64,000 nucleotides of DNA from Reinekea forsetii (GTDB lineage: Bacteria; Pseudomonadota; Gammaproteobacteria; Pseudomonadales; Natronospirillaceae): positions 1-64,000 of the forward strand of contig NZ_JAHKPH010000016.1 of assembly GCF_018860385.1 (NCBI RefSeq), written 5' to 3'. The translations under genes and the position numbers were made by a program. The notes below the pieces were generated by a model. The model was not told where the DNA came from, searched no databases, and saw only the letters and a program-made list of their open reading frames with translations. Positions 28,427 to 37,984 of the stretch are shown piece by piece. The stretch's first letter is position 1, and every line of letters begins with the position of its first letter.

Positions 28427-31240
28427 TTAATCCGATTTGGTCGAGACCTTATCGAGCACTTCAAACAGAGAATAATAGGTTAACCCGCTGTGTTTACTCA
28501 AACCAATTTCACAGGTTCGGCTGGTTGATATCCCAAAGGCGCAAGAAGTTGTTTGCACACCTAAGGTTTTTAAGGCGGCTGCATTTAACTCCGGCAACTG
28601 AAAGCCTTTATCACCGGCAAACCCACAACAGGCAATGTCGGTGGGCTGCACCCAATTTGGCGTCACCGCATCTAATACTCGCTTAAAACTTTGCTCTAAG
28701 CCTTGTTTTTGCGCACTGCAGGTTAGGTGCACAGCCACGGGTTGACGCTCTGGTGAAATAGTTAATCGGTTTAATAAGAATCGATCAATAAAAGCGCTGC
28801 TGTCGTAAAGTTGGATACCGCGTTTTAAAGCTGATTCTTTTAGTTGCAATGAACAAGGGCTAGTATCGGATAGCACTGGGTAGCGACCACCGCTGCTCAC
28901 TTCCCACAAGGCATCTAGTACTTCCTCCATCATTTGAGTGCCTTGCTGAGCATGACCTTTCGAGAAGAATGGTTGCCCACAACACAATCCGCGTGTGGGT
29001 TGCGGATAAACAATATTAAGCCCCGCCTTCTTAAGCACGCTTTGCGCGGCACTGGGTATGTCGCTGCGATCATCATTGACACTGCCCGCCATCGATTGTG
29101 CCACGCACGATGACCAATACACCACTGTGTTTAAATCGGTCGGTTCCGCACTGACGTTTCTTGCGTAAATGGGTTTAGCAGCTTTAGGTGTAGTGGCTAA
29201 CCAAAGGGGTGTTCGCCCCCCCGTCCATCGGCGTACCGCCATTGTGGCAATTTCTAATCGCTGAGCACCCAATAGTCGCTGCAATATACTCTGAATTTTA
29301 AGTGCGCCGCGCGTAAAGCTGGCGACGGTTGCAAAGTGTCGAGATAAACTTTTAGCTAACGCTCTACTGCGATGATTTTGCTGGGCTCTTAATTTTAGAA
29401 CCAACTCGCCAGTATTGATATCAACCGGACACTGGCTGGCGCACAACCCCGTCGCGGCACAACTGTCTATTGCCTGAAACTCAAACGATTTTCGCCATTG
29501 CGCGTTTACTGGCTCGCCCGCCAATTGCAGCCGAGTGAGTTCTCTAAAGGTGGTGATGCGTTGTCTTGGTGTCAATGTAAAATCTTTACTTGGACAAATA
29601 GGTTCACAGAAACCACATTCTATACATCGATCCACTATGGCATCGGCTGCTGGCATGGCTTTTAAATTTTCTATATGAACCTGATCATTCTCATTTATAA
29701 CCACGCCTGGGTTTAGCAACTGATGCGGATCTAAAATGGCTTTAATTTGCTTCATTAAATCGTAAGCTTCGTTGCCCCATTCTAATGCAACAAAGGGTGC
29801 CATGTTTCGGCCGGTGCCATGTTCGGCTTTTAATGAACCCCCGAATTCTATAGCCACCATGTTCGAGACTTCTTTCATAAAATGATCGTAACGTTCTATT
29901 TCTTGTTCATTTTCGAATGATTGAGTAAATACAAAATGTAAATTGCCTTCTAAAGCGTGACCAAAAATAATGGCTTCATGGTAATTGTACTTATCAAACA
30001 GAGCCTGAAGCCGACCAACACCTTCGGCTAAGTAATTTAATGGAAATGCCACGTCCTCAATTATCACCGTAGTACCCACTTCTCTCACAGCGCCTACGGC
30101 TGGGAAGGTGCCTTTGCGAATTTTCCAGTATTGCTCTATTTCGTGAGTACTTTGAGTAAAACCTGTCGATTGCACACTCGGTATTGACTCTAACAAGGCA
30201 TTAACCGATTGGATATTTTCATCAAGGTGCTGGGTTGATTCCCCGCGTACATCAATAAGTAACATACCGCCTGCATCCGGTAATTGAAGGCTAAAAGCGG
30301 GTAAGCCTTGCATGTGCTTAACCGAATTAACGGCACGTTTGTCCAGCAGCTCAACGGCATCTACATTGAGTTCTTTTAAACGCTCCACCGTTTGAGCACA
30401 CAAACTTAAATCGTTAAAACCTATCATGGCCGATGCGCGAAATGGATAATCAGGTACGGTTTTAAACGCCACTTCCGATATAAATCCCAACGTTCCTTCG
30501 GAGCCCACCATCAAATGCGCCAACATCTGTACGGGGTCTTCAAAATCTAGAACGGCGTTTAAGCCGTACCCCGTTGTATTTTTAAGACGATATTTATGTC
30601 TTACTTTTTCAACAAGTTTAGGTTGTGCTAATAACTGCGTTCTAATTTTAATTAATTGCTCTAATAAAGCAGAATGACTTTGCCTAAAGGCTTCAACTGA
30701 GCTTGGTTCGCGCGTATCAACCAACGTCCCATCAAATAAAATAATCCGTATACCATGCAACGTATGGTATGAATTATGTGCAGTGCCACAGCACATGCCA
30801 CTGGCATTATTAGCCACAATGCCACCAATTTTACAGGCGTTAATAGAGGCTGGATCTGGGCCAATTTTACGATCATAAGGCTTTAATGCTCGGTTAGCTT
30901 GCGCGCCAATGACACCAGGCTGCAAGTGAATAACATCGCCTAAGGGTTCTACTCGATGTGAACGCCAAGCATCGGAAAGCATCACCAGTACAGAGTCGGT
31001 GACGGCTTGGCCAGATAAGGAAGTACCGGCCGCTCTAAACGTTACAGAAACTTGGTGCTTATGACCCAGTTTTAGAATTTGCTTAACATCAGTTTCATTT
31101 CGGGCGTATACGACGACTTTAGGCACTAAACGATAAAAGCTGGCATCGGTTCCAAGCGCAAACAACCGCATTGGATCACTGACAACACAGTCAGATGGGA
31201 GGTGCTTTTTGATATCGGTTAAAAACAGTGAAATAGACAT
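28427..31240 (-). CDS. FAD/Fe-S oxidoreductase, probable D-lactate dehydrogenase
   Basis: A 937-residue fusion enzyme. The N-terminal PCMH-type FAD domain (TFRAAGTSLSGQAV, GGIVANNASGMCCG) and FAD-oxidase C-terminal domain (GHALEGNLHFVF) occupy about 1-510. Two 4Fe-4S motifs follow (CIECGFCEPICPS; CAATGLCASQCPVDI) and then two CCG domains (CCGQPFF, CCGFAGDKGF). This layout is the Dld-II/YdiJ type that oxidises D-lactate or D-2-hydroxy acids into the quinone pool. A divergent FadR-type regulator supports lactate or 2-hydroxyacid control. D-2-hydroxyglutarate is an alternative substrate. Confidence 0.85.
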   Translation of the reverse strand: MSISLFLTDIKKHLPSDCVVSDPMRLFALGTDASFYRLVPKVVVYARNETDVKQILKLGHKHQVSVTFRAAGTSLSGQAVTDSVLVMLSDAWRSHRVEPLGDVIHLQPGVIGAQANRALKPYDRKIGPDPASINACKIGGIVANNASGMCCGTAHNSYHTLHGIRIILFDGTLVDTREPSSVEAFRQSHSALLEQLIKIRTQLLAQPKLVEKVRHKYRLKNTTGYGLNAVLDFEDPVQMLAHLMVGSEGTLGFISEVAFKTVPDYPFRASAMIGFNDLSLCAQTVERLKELNVDAVELLDKRAVNSVKHMQGLPAFSLQLPDAGGMLLIDVRGESTQHLDENIQSVNALLESIPSVQSTGFTQSTHEIEQYWKIRKGTFPAVGAVREVGTTVIIEDVAFPLNYLAEGVGRLQALFDKYNYHEAIIFGHALEGNLHFVFTQSFENEQEIERYDHFMKEVSNMVAIEFGGSLKAEHGTGRNMAPFVALEWGNEAYDLMKQIKAILDPHQLLNPGVVINENDQVHIENLKAMPAADAIVDRCIECGFCEPICPSKDFTLTPRQRITTFRELTRLQLAGEPVNAQWRKSFEFQAIDSCAATGLCASQCPVDINTGELVLKLRAQQNHRSRALAKSLSRHFATVASFTRGALKIQSILQRLLGAQRLEIATMAVRRWTGGRTPLWLATTPKAAKPIYARNVSAEPTDLNTVVYWSSCVAQSMAGSVNDDRSDIPSAAQSVLKKAGLNIVYPQPTRGLCCGQPFFSKGHAQQGTQMMEEVLDALWEVSSGGRYPVLSDTSPCSLQLKESALKRGIQLYDSSAFIDRFLLNRLTISPERQPVAVHLTCSAQKQGLEQSFKRVLDAVTPNWVQPTDIACCGFAGDKGFQLPELNAAALKTLGVQTTSCAFGISTSRTCEIGLSKHSGLTYYSLFEVLDKVSTKSD

Positions 31241-31386
31241 GTAACGCTCTTTATCTTTAATGAGTTTTCAGTGTAACGGCTACTGTTAACAACTCAGCTT
31301 ACCGACCACTTCATACTTTAGTGTTATTTTTTGCGATAGCCGCTTGCAGTCTCGCTGTACAGCACGTTTACTTGAGCACTTACCCA

Positions 31387-31403
31387 AACTGGCCTGACCA
31401 ATT
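31387..31403. promoter_or_regulatory. putative FadR/LldR-type operator
   Basis: AACTGGCCTGACCAATT is an imperfect palindrome centred on T31395 and close to the FadR-subfamily consensus TNGTN3ACNA (one mismatch). It abuts the ATG of the divergent GntR-family gene, which has no other strong ribosome site, so binding would repress its own translation or transcription start. Confidence 0.55.
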
Positions 31404-32099
31404 ATGACTAAAACTCAGTATGTACTTGATTACATTCTTCTGCAAATTGACATTGGTCATTGGCCTGCTGACACCGCTCTACCTTCAGAGCGACAGTTGA
31501 GTGAGCAACTCGAAGTAAGTAGAGCTACGGTGCGAGAGGCCCTTTCAACGCTTAAATCACAGAACATCATAAGCAGTAAACAAGGCAGTGGTCATTGTGT
31601 CAATCAACAACAGGAGCCCGTAAGAGTGCCTATGATGTTTGACGTAGAATCGGACATCGCCCATCAAGATTTACGTGAATACAGATACGCTATCGAGGCG
31701 CAAAGCGCGTTTTTAGCCGCCAATCGAGCCACCAAAGAACAGCTTAGAACGTTAGAAAAGGCGCATCAGCGCTTACGAATGGCTCATCAACGTAAAGATT
31801 TAACCGCTGAAGGCTTAGCTGATGCCCGTTTCCACCTAGCAATCGCAGAGGCCAGTGGTAACCGCATTTTAGCGCACAGCTTGCAAAGTTTATTTTCACT
31901 GCTGCGTGCGAATGTGTCCGCTAATATTGGCACCATGGAAAAGCGCCCCGAAACCCGCTTAAGACTGATGCGACAACATACAGCATTATTCGAAGCCATT
32001 TATAACAAAAAACCTGACAAAGCTCGGCAAATTGCCCAAGAGCACATGGATTTTGTGGATCGAATTCTTAACGAAAATGCCCAGGAAAGGCATTTCTAA
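31404..32099 (+). CDS. GntR-family regulator, FadR/LldR subfamily
   Basis: A 231-residue regulator with an N-terminal winged helix (PSERQLSEQLEVSRATVREALSTL, residues 26-50) and a C-terminal all-helical FCD effector domain (LREYRYAIEAQSAFLAA; DARFHLAIAEASGN; HTALFEAI, the His/Asp metal-linked residues). It is divergent from the D-lactate dehydrogenase with a 163-base shared region and an operator-like palindrome at its own start, so it probably controls that gene in response to lactate or a related acid. Confidence 0.88.
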   Translation: MTKTQYVLDYILLQIDIGHWPADTALPSERQLSEQLEVSRATVREALSTLKSQNIISSKQGSGHCVNQQQEPVRVPMMFDVESDIAHQDLREYRYAIEAQSAFLAANRATKEQLRTLEKAHQRLRMAHQRKDLTAEGLADARFHLAIAEASGNRILAHSLQSLFSLLRANVSANIGTMEKRPETRLRLMRQHTALFEAIYNKKPDKARQIAQEHMDFVDRILNENAQERHF

Positions 32100-32148
32100 A
32101 AGACTAGTAATGCGCCAAAATGCCGCGGGCAGCCACTCCTACGATACA

Positions 32149-32245
32149 GGCTGGGTATTGTAAGTTTGGCCTACATGCAAGTAGTTCCATGTAGGCTCAA
32201 CGCAGACACCTATGTCTTCGATGCCGAAACTTTCAATACCCAACC
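32149..32245. repeat. nested palindrome with REP-like core
   Basis: Outer arms at 32149-32170 and 32223-32245 match over about 20 of 22 positions in inverted orientation (GGGTATTG core against CAATACCC). Inside are CCTACATG (32170-32177)/CATGTAGG (32188-32195) and AGACA/TGTCT (32204-32217). It fills the gap between the convergent GntR and elaA genes and resembles the structure at 50645-50740. Confidence 0.65.
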
Positions 32246-32260
32246 AAAATCTTATTTCGG

Positions 32261-32746
32261 CTAACGACCAGAGTTGGCCAATTTTTCCATGGTGACATGG
32301 ACTATGCCGTCTTCTAGATAAGGTTCGCCCTGGGTGACAAAGCCAAATTGACTGTAAAATCGCTCCAAGTAACGCTGGGCACCGATTCGAATGGGGTGGT
32401 TTGGGAAATACGCTTCGCAGGCATCAACAGCACGCCTCATAAGTTGCTGCCCAACCTTTTGACCACGCACGGTTTCACTGCAGGCCACTCGACCGATTGA
32501 GCAAGCATCGGGGTACGAAAGCTCAGGTGGCAAAATTCGCGCCGTTGCAACAAGTTCGCCATTCATGTGAGCTAAAACATGCCAGCATTGGTTGTCTTGG
32601 CCATCGGGATCTTGGTAAGGGCAGTTCTGCTCGACACAAAAGACTTTAATCCTCAGGGCAAGCACATCGTAAAGCGTTTGGGCCGATAAAGCCGAAAATG
32701 GCACACATTGCCAAATAATGTCTTGGCTAGGAGAATGGAATTCCAC
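32261..32746 (-). CDS. elaA: ElaA-type GNAT N-acetyltransferase
   Basis: A 161-residue GNAT protein that matches the ElaA pattern closely: LALRIKVFCVEQNCPYQDPD, then the acetyl-CoA site CSETVRGQKVGQQLM and IGAQRYLERFYSQFGF. The acceptor is not established. It begins with GTG one base inside the ribE stop (TAGTG), so it is cotranslated with riboflavin synthase. Confidence 0.88.
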   Translation of the reverse strand: MEFHSPSQDIIWQCVPFSALSAQTLYDVLALRIKVFCVEQNCPYQDPDGQDNQCWHVLAHMNGELVATARILPPELSYPDACSIGRVACSETVRGQKVGQQLMRRAVDACEAYFPNHPIRIGAQRYLERFYSQFGFVTQGEPYLEDGIVHVTMEKLANSGR

Positions 32747-33357
32747 TACAGCTGCCCCGCTTGTCTCATTCTTTCGAGAGTATCTACAATGGCCTGGGTT
32801 TGGGCGTCATATTCTAAATTTACTTTATCGCCGACTTCTATGTCACCGAAGGTTGTCACCTCGAGTGTTTCAGGAATTAAATAGACATTAAACCGATCTT
32901 CCAGCACATCGCCTATCGTTAAACTGCAACCGTTTAAACCGACAAAGCCTTTTTTGAAAATATACTTACGTTGTTCTGGTAGCAAACTAAACCATAAAAT
33001 GCAGTTGTTTTCAGGGCGCTCAATAGCGACAACTTCAACAGTGCTGGCAACATGACCCGACATCGCATGGCCGCCTATGTCGTCACCAAATTTTGCCGCA
33101 CGCTCTGTATTTACTAAGCCACCTGTTGGGATCGCACCTAAGTTTGTGACCCTTAACGTTTCCATCATTACATCGAAGTAGGCTTTTTCGGCGTGTATTT
33201 TAGTGACTGTTAAACATACGCCGTTTAATGCAATGCTGGCTCCAATCTCAAGGCCATCAAGTTGTTTTGGGGTAAGCGATATAGACAGGGTTTTAAGTTG
33301 TGTTTTTTCAGATTCAACGCACAGCGGCGTTTTATTTTGAACAATTCCAGAAAACAT
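32746..33357 (-). CDS. ribE: riboflavin synthase, alpha subunit
   Basis: A 203-residue lumazine dismutase that makes riboflavin from two 6,7-dimethyl-8-ribityllumazines. It has the two-fold repeated lumazine-binding barrel, with MFSGIVQ at the N-terminus, LNGVCLTV in the first half and GLNGCSLTI in the second. The ATG at 33357 follows GGAG by 6 bases. A TTG codon upstream is not the start. It is separated from the usual rib cluster, and I see no FMN riboswitch upstream. Confidence 0.95.
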   Translation of the reverse strand: MFSGIVQNKTPLCVESEKTQLKTLSISLTPKQLDGLEIGASIALNGVCLTVTKIHAEKAYFDVMMETLRVTNLGAIPTGGLVNTERAAKFGDDIGGHAMSGHVASTVEVVAIERPENNCILWFSLLPEQRKYIFKKGFVGLNGCSLTIGDVLEDRFNVYLIPETLEVTTFGDIEVGDKVNLEYDAQTQAIVDTLERMRQAGQL

Positions 33358-33375
33358 CAAGTGCTCCGTTACGTC

Positions 33376-33421
33376 GTATTCGGCAAATTTTTGTCATTTG
33401 TAGCAATGTTATGCCGAATAC
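33376..33421. repeat. 10-bp inverted repeat upstream of ribE
   Basis: GTATTCGGCA (33376-33385) and TGCCGAATAC (33412-33421) are perfect inverted copies 26 bases apart between bax and ribE. No T-tract follows on the minus strand. It could be an operator or a weak transcript hairpin. Confidence 0.4.
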
Positions 33422-33432
33422 ACTTAAAAAAG

Positions 33433-34248
33433 CTATTTTAACGCATCATCGTTTACTCGGATATTTAATTGAGCATAAAAAGCGGGCTCATCGTAACGGG
33501 CCAATTTATTGTATTGCATCATATCAATGAGTTCACGAATGTAATGTACGCCACGAATACTGTATCCCTCTAAACCCCAAGCAAGGTAGTGACTGTCTAG
33601 ACGTTGGTTTAGAAAGCGTAACTCTTCCCGAATTGTGCGCAGCTGTACATACTGCCAATGGGTATTAATGTTTCGAAAATAGGCATTTATTGAATCATAA
33701 ACACTGTCAAATACACGTACTTCATGGCTTTCAGAGTCATCTCGACCTTGAGGCACCAGCCCACAGCCCTTGGTAAAGCACCATTGACCGAATAGGTTTC
33801 GGCCATCTACGGCGAAACGGCTCGTGCCCCATGCACTTTCATTGGCGGCTTGAGCTAAGACAAGAGAAGCTGGCAGCACATCAACCCGGTTATACATTTG
33901 GTTGAAAAAGGCTTTAGAACCCACTTCTTCATCAACTTTATAATATTGACCAAGTTCTTCTAAATAGAGAGTTTGCCAACGCTTCAGCTCCGTTCCTAGC
34001 TGAATCTGCCGTTCGACCACATGCAACCAGGCCCGCTCACCTTCTATGCGCTGATTCACCTGAGCAATCATCGGTTCTAAATAATTAAAAAAAGTCGATT
34101 TTTTTTCACTAACGTCTTGAATAGCCGCCATATCAGGCAGGCCGGAGAATTCTTGTATAGAGGAGCTCTCTGAAAAGGTATAGACACTTAACAGACTCGT
34201 AAAACAGAATAATAGGTAGGTAGAATAATCTCTTAAGAACAAACCCAC
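33433..34248 (-). CDS. bax: Bax-type glucosaminidase-domain protein
   Basis: A 271-residue exported protein with an N-terminal hydrophobic segment (about residues 8-25) and a C-terminal glucosaminidase-family (PF01832-like) domain (about 125-260). The segment LAQAANESAWGTSRFA holds the catalytic Glu, followed by NLFGQWCFT and FDSVYDSINAYFRNINTH. The family is named for E. coli Bax and probably cleaves peptidoglycan glycan strands. It is upstream of ribE on the same strand, with 75 bases between. Confidence 0.85.
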   Translation of the reverse strand: MGLFLRDYSTYLLFCFTSLLSVYTFSESSSIQEFSGLPDMAAIQDVSEKKSTFFNYLEPMIAQVNQRIEGERAWLHVVERQIQLGTELKRWQTLYLEELGQYYKVDEEVGSKAFFNQMYNRVDVLPASLVLAQAANESAWGTSRFAVDGRNLFGQWCFTKGCGLVPQGRDDSESHEVRVFDSVYDSINAYFRNINTHWQYVQLRTIREELRFLNQRLDSHYLAWGLEGYSIRGVHYIRELIDMMQYNKLARYDEPAFYAQLNIRVNDDALK

Positions 34249-34304
34249 ACCTCTTTAAAATTAGGCGCGGGATTATATAAGATACTGATCAATTATCAAC
34301 CACA

Positions 34305-34424
34305 TTAACGAATGCGGTGATCATCATCTTTCTTAATGCGGATAGGAACCAGCTTACTTTCTTGCTTATTACCCGGCAAATAAAACCACGCGGCTAATAA
34401 TAAAACCATGATTAGAGCTGTCAT
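34305..34424 (-). CDS. small single-helix membrane protein (39 residues)
   Basis: A short frame not normally called: a hydrophobic stretch (TALIMVLLLAAWFYLP) and then a charged tail (IRIKKDDDHRIR). GGAG lies 9 bases before the ATG. It sits in the 317-base space between bax and the DUF1820 gene, which otherwise lacks a gene. I do not recognise a family. The layout suggests an inner-membrane small protein with the tail in the cytoplasm. Confidence 0.5.
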   Translation of the reverse strand: MTALIMVLLLAAWFYLPGNKQESKLVPIRIKKDDDHRIR

Positions 34425-34564
34425 ACTGCGTCTCTCCTGTCGCCTAGTCACTTACTTAAGATTAAGTATAGCCTAGCCAAATTTAACCACCAGATTCTTT
34501 ACTTAGCTTACAACTTCCTATTGCAGATATTGGGCCAAGAAGCCAGTTTTCAAGTGAATAGTTT

Positions 34565-34882
34565 TTAGTTTCCATTGGGTGGTGCTACTGGGAATGGTGC
34601 TATCGAGCTCACTTTCGAATCGCTGATTTTCGATGCGCCGCCTTTATCAACTTCATCGACTCGAATAATGGAATGCATTGGAATAAAGCTGCGCTTCACA
34701 CCGGAAAATTCGTTTTGCAGTTTTTCTTCGCTTGGGTCAACCAGAAGTTGGCTTTTTTCACCAAATATCAGTTCTTCTATTTCAATAAAGCCGTACATGT
34801 CACTTTGATAAACATGACGGCAATACACTTCATATACTTTGTCTTGATTCAAAAATGCCACGCGATAAATAGACTTTTGCAT
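34565..34882 (-). CDS. DUF1820 family protein
   Basis: A 105-residue cytoplasmic protein of the DUF1820 family (function unknown), recognised by YRVAFLNQDKVYEVYCRHV, GFIEIEELIFGE and FIPMHSIIRVDEVDKGG. The tail after residue 90 is low complexity. It is divergent from miaB, a common neighbourhood in pseudomonads as I recall it. Confidence 0.82.
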   Translation of the reverse strand: MQKSIYRVAFLNQDKVYEVYCRHVYQSDMYGFIEIEELIFGEKSQLLVDPSEEKLQNEFSGVKRSFIPMHSIIRVDEVDKGGASKISDSKVSSIAPFPVAPPNGN

Positions 34883-34952
34883 GCCTTAAACCTTCAATTA
34901 CAGTAAAAAATCGGCAAGTCTACACATTACCGGAGTTTTTTACAGACTGTTG

Positions 34953-34981
34953 TTGGGATTTACTCAGACCACAGGTATAAT
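34953..34981 (+). promoter_or_regulatory. sigma-70 promoter of miaB operon
   Basis: TTGGGA (34953-34958) and TATAAT (34976-34981) are 17 bases apart, about 36 bases before the miaB start codon. Confidence 0.6.
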
Positions 34982-35017
34982 TCCGCGCCTTGAATTTTCA
35001 ATCCCTGATAAGAGCTA

Positions 35018-36382
35018 ATGACCAAAAAACTGTTTATTAAAACCCACGGTTGCCAAATGAATGAATACGATTCTGATCGTATGGTAGACCTATTGGGCGA
35101 GAGCCACGGCTATACATTGACAAATGATGAAGCTGACGCTGACGTTATTCTGCTCAACACCTGCTCTATTCGTGAAAAGGCGCAAGAGCGTGTATTCCAC
35201 CAGTTGGGTCGCTGGAAGCACTTGAAGGATAAAAATCCAGATTTAAAGATTGGCGTGGGTGGTTGTGTGGCATCACAAGAAGGCGAAACCATTGCTAAAC
35301 GTGCACCCCATGTCGATATGATCTTTGGTCCGCAAACATTACACCGCTTGCCAACCATGATTGATGCGACCGACGCGGCGGCGAAAAAGCCCGATGGCAA
35401 TCACATTGCAATGGTCGACATCACTTTCCCAGAAATTGAAAAGTTTGACCACTTACCCGCTCCTAAGAGCGATGGTGTGAGTGCGTTTGTCTCTATCATG
35501 GAAGGTTGCTCCAAATACTGTACATTCTGCGTAGTGCCTTATACACGCGGAGAAGAAGTAAGCCGGCCTTACGACGACGTCATAGCCGAAGTAGCGCATT
35601 TAGCGAGCCAAGGTGTGCGTGAAATTAACTTTTTAGGTCAAAATGTGAACGCTTATCGAGGTCCTCGTCATGATGGTGGCGAAGCCGACTTAGCCGAGCT
35701 CATTACCTTGGCCGCACAAGTCGAAGGCATTGATCGAATTCGATTTACCACCAGCCACCCGGTTGAGTTCAGTGATAGCTTGGTTGATGTCTTTAACGAT
35801 GTTCCAGAGCTAGTTAGCCACCTGCATCTACCCGTACAAAGCGGCTCTGATGCCATTTTATCGGCGATGAAACGTGGCCATACCGCGGCAGAATATATTG
35901 AGAAAATGGAACGTATTCGAGCCAACCGACCCGATATTAGCTTTTCTTCAGACTTTATTATCGGCTTCCCTGGGGAAACCGAAGAAAATTTCCTCGAAAC
36001 CATGGATTTAATTCAAAAAATCGGCTTCGACCATTCGTTTAGCTTTGTTTACAGTGCACGTCCGGGCACCCCAGCTTCAGATCTAGAAGACACCACCGAA
36101 GAGAGCGTTAAAAAGCAGCGGTTAAAGATTCTACAAGACAGAATTACAGCTCAGGCCATCCAGATTGGCCGCCGCATGGTGGGCACCACTCAAACGATCT
36201 TAGTGACAGGTGTTTCAGAACGCGACAGCACTGAGTTATACGGGCGAAGCGAGAACAACCGCAACACCTTCTTCAAGTGTGACGACCACAGCTTAATCGG
36301 CAAATTTGTTCAAGTGAAGATCACCGAGGCATTTACCAGCAGCCTAAAAGGTGAACTCATTAATCCAGAGCTGGCCTATTAA
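35018..36382 (+). CDS. miaB: tRNA-2-methylthio-N6-dimethylallyladenosine synthase
   Basis: A 454-residue radical-SAM methylthiotransferase that modifies A37 of tRNAs reading UNN codons. The N-terminal UPF0004 domain ([11 protein letters not shown]) binds the auxiliary cluster, [15 protein letters not shown] (near residue 160) has the radical-SAM CxxxCxxC, and a TRAM domain ends the protein. It is first in the miaB-phoH-ybeY-corC run. Confidence 0.97.
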   Translation: MTKKLFIKTHGCQMNEYDSDRMVDLLGESHGYTLTNDEADADVILLNTCSIREKAQERVFHQLGRWKHLKDKNPDLKIGVGGCVASQEGETIAKRAPHVDMIFGPQTLHRLPTMIDATDAAAKKPDGNHIAMVDITFPEIEKFDHLPAPKSDGVSAFVSIMEGCSKYCTFCVVPYTRGEEVSRPYDDVIAEVAHLASQGVREINFLGQNVNAYRGPRHDGGEADLAELITLAAQVEGIDRIRFTTSHPVEFSDSLVDVFNDVPELVSHLHLPVQSGSDAILSAMKRGHTAAEYIEKMERIRANRPDISFSSDFIIGFPGETEENFLETMDLIQKIGFDHSFSFVYSARPGTPASDLEDTTEESVKKQRLKILQDRITAQAIQIGRRMVGTTQTILVTGVSERDSTELYGRSENNRNTFFKCDDHSLIGKFVQVKITEAFTSSLKGELINPELAY

Positions 36383-36478
36383 GGCACTGCTATAACCAAA
36401 TCGTCTTAGATCCCAGCTGGTTACAACAAAGTCTTTTTGACAAACCGAGTCAGCTGGGTATTCTTAAATTCTACGTTT

Positions 36479-37504
36479 ATGATTAGGAAATGCCCTACTT
36501 TGAGTACTCCGACTGACGGCCTGTCTAGCGACAGTGTCATTACACGACAAATCACACTCGAACCAGACAATCCTCAGCGCCTTGCGTCTCTTTGTGGCCT
36601 CGCGAACGATAACCTTAAGCAAATTGAAGATCGCTTAGATATTCGGATACGCAATCGTGGAAACTTATTTGAATTAACTGGCGAAGAAGCGCGGTTAACG
36701 ACCTCTATTGACGTGCTGCGCCGACTCTACCGGGAAACCAAAGGCGGTAAAGACTTAGCGCCCGATGCTATTCACTTATTTTTGCAGCCTAATGAAGTCG
36801 CCATGCTCGCACAAAAGCAAGCCGAAGGCAGTTTACACGACGATAAGTTGTATGTTGTACACACGCCAAAGCTCGTGGTCAGACCGCGCGGAGGTAATCA
36901 AAAGCGCTATGTGCACTCTGTTCTGAATCATGACATTAATTTTGGCATTGGTCCTGCGGGTACGGGTAAAACTTACCTAGCCGTTGCGTGCGCCGTTCAA
37001 GCCCTGATGAAGGACGAAGTCCGACGTATTTTACTGGTTCGCCCGGCCGTTGAGGCTGGCGAAAAACTGGGCTTTTTACCAGGTGATTTAAGCCAGAAGG
37101 TCGACCCTTATCTACGCCCCTTATATGATGCCCTTTACGATATGCTAGGCTTCGAAAAGGTTGATCGATTAATAGAACGAAATGTCATCGAAGTCGCTCC
37201 ATTGGCGTATATGCGTGGCCGAACACTCAGCCACTCTTTTATTATTCTCGATGAAAGCCAAAACACCACTCGCGAACAGATGAAAATGTTTCTAACGCGT
37301 ATTGGCTTTGGGTCAACTGCGGTGATTACAGGTGACCCAACTCAGATTGACCTCCAAAAAGGTCAACAATCTGGGTTAAAACACGCAATTGAAGTATTAA
37401 CCGATGTACCAGGCATTAGTTTTACGCATTTTGCTTCTGGTGATGTGGTCAGACACCCATTAGTACAAAGAATTGTTGATGCCTATGAGGCCAATGACAC
37501 TTAA
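36479..37504 (+). CDS. ybeZ: PhoH-like ATPase (YbeZ)
   Basis: A PhoH-family P-loop ATPase of about 341 residues associated with YbeY in ribosome quality control. Walker A is GPAGTGKTYLAVA and Walker B SFIILDESQNT. The start is uncertain. The ATG at 36479 has no ribosome site, while a TTG at 36500 follows AGGA by 11 bases. A further upstream TTG is less likely. Its stop overlaps the ybeY ATG by one base. Confidence 0.93.
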   Translation: MIRKCPTLSTPTDGLSSDSVITRQITLEPDNPQRLASLCGLANDNLKQIEDRLDIRIRNRGNLFELTGEEARLTTSIDVLRRLYRETKGGKDLAPDAIHLFLQPNEVAMLAQKQAEGSLHDDKLYVVHTPKLVVRPRGGNQKRYVHSVLNHDINFGIGPAGTGKTYLAVACAVQALMKDEVRRILLVRPAVEAGEKLGFLPGDLSQKVDPYLRPLYDALYDMLGFEKVDRLIERNVIEVAPLAYMRGRTLSHSFIILDESQNTTREQMKMFLTRIGFGSTAVITGDPTQIDLQKGQQSGLKHAIEVLTDVPGISFTHFASGDVVRHPLVQRIVDAYEANDT

Positions 37505-37977
37505 TGCCAATTCAAATAGATTTTGAAAACGTTTCAGACTGCCAAGCGCCCAGTGAAGCACAATGTCATCTTTGGTTAAGTACGGCCTTGGAAGGCCGAA
37601 AGGCGAACGCCACCGTTGCGATTAGAATAGTAAACAACCTAGAAAGTCAGCAACTTAACAACGACTATCGTGGCAAAGACAAACCCACCAACGTGCTTTC
37701 TTTTCCATTTGATGCACCGGTTGGTGTGCCAGAGAAAGCCTTTGACTATATGCTGGGCGATCTAGTGGTCTGCGCACCTGTGGTGATTGCGGAAGCCAAA
37801 CAGCAAGGCAAAGCCGTAAATGACCATTGGTGTCATATGTTAGTGCATGGTACCTTGCATCTTATAGGCTATGACCATATAAAAGATGATGAAGCCAATA
37901 CAATGGAACAACTGGAAAGGGATATTTTAGCCAAGCTAAACATCTCAGATCCGTACTTAGAAACCAATGAGGATTAA
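37504..37977 (+). CDS. ybeY: endoribonuclease YbeY
   Basis: A 157-residue zinc metalloprotein for 16S rRNA 3' maturation and 70S quality control. The zinc motif is MLVHGTLHLIGYDH (H-x3-H-x5-H), and RGKDKPTNVLSFPF is the other family signature. The start overlaps ybeZ by one base and the end overlaps the long reading of corC. Confidence 0.96.
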   Translation: MPIQIDFENVSDCQAPSEAQCHLWLSTALEGRKANATVAIRIVNNLESQQLNNDYRGKDKPTNVLSFPFDAPVGVPEKAFDYMLGDLVVCAPVVIAEAKQQGKAVNDHWCHMLVHGTLHLIGYDHIKDDEANTMEQLERDILAKLNISDPYLETNED

Positions 37978-37984
37978 CGCAGTC

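Noticed and set aside
33358-33432. FMN riboswitch upstream of ribE
   Set aside because: The 75-base gap is too short and lacks the conserved RFN helices; only a simple inverted repeat is visible.
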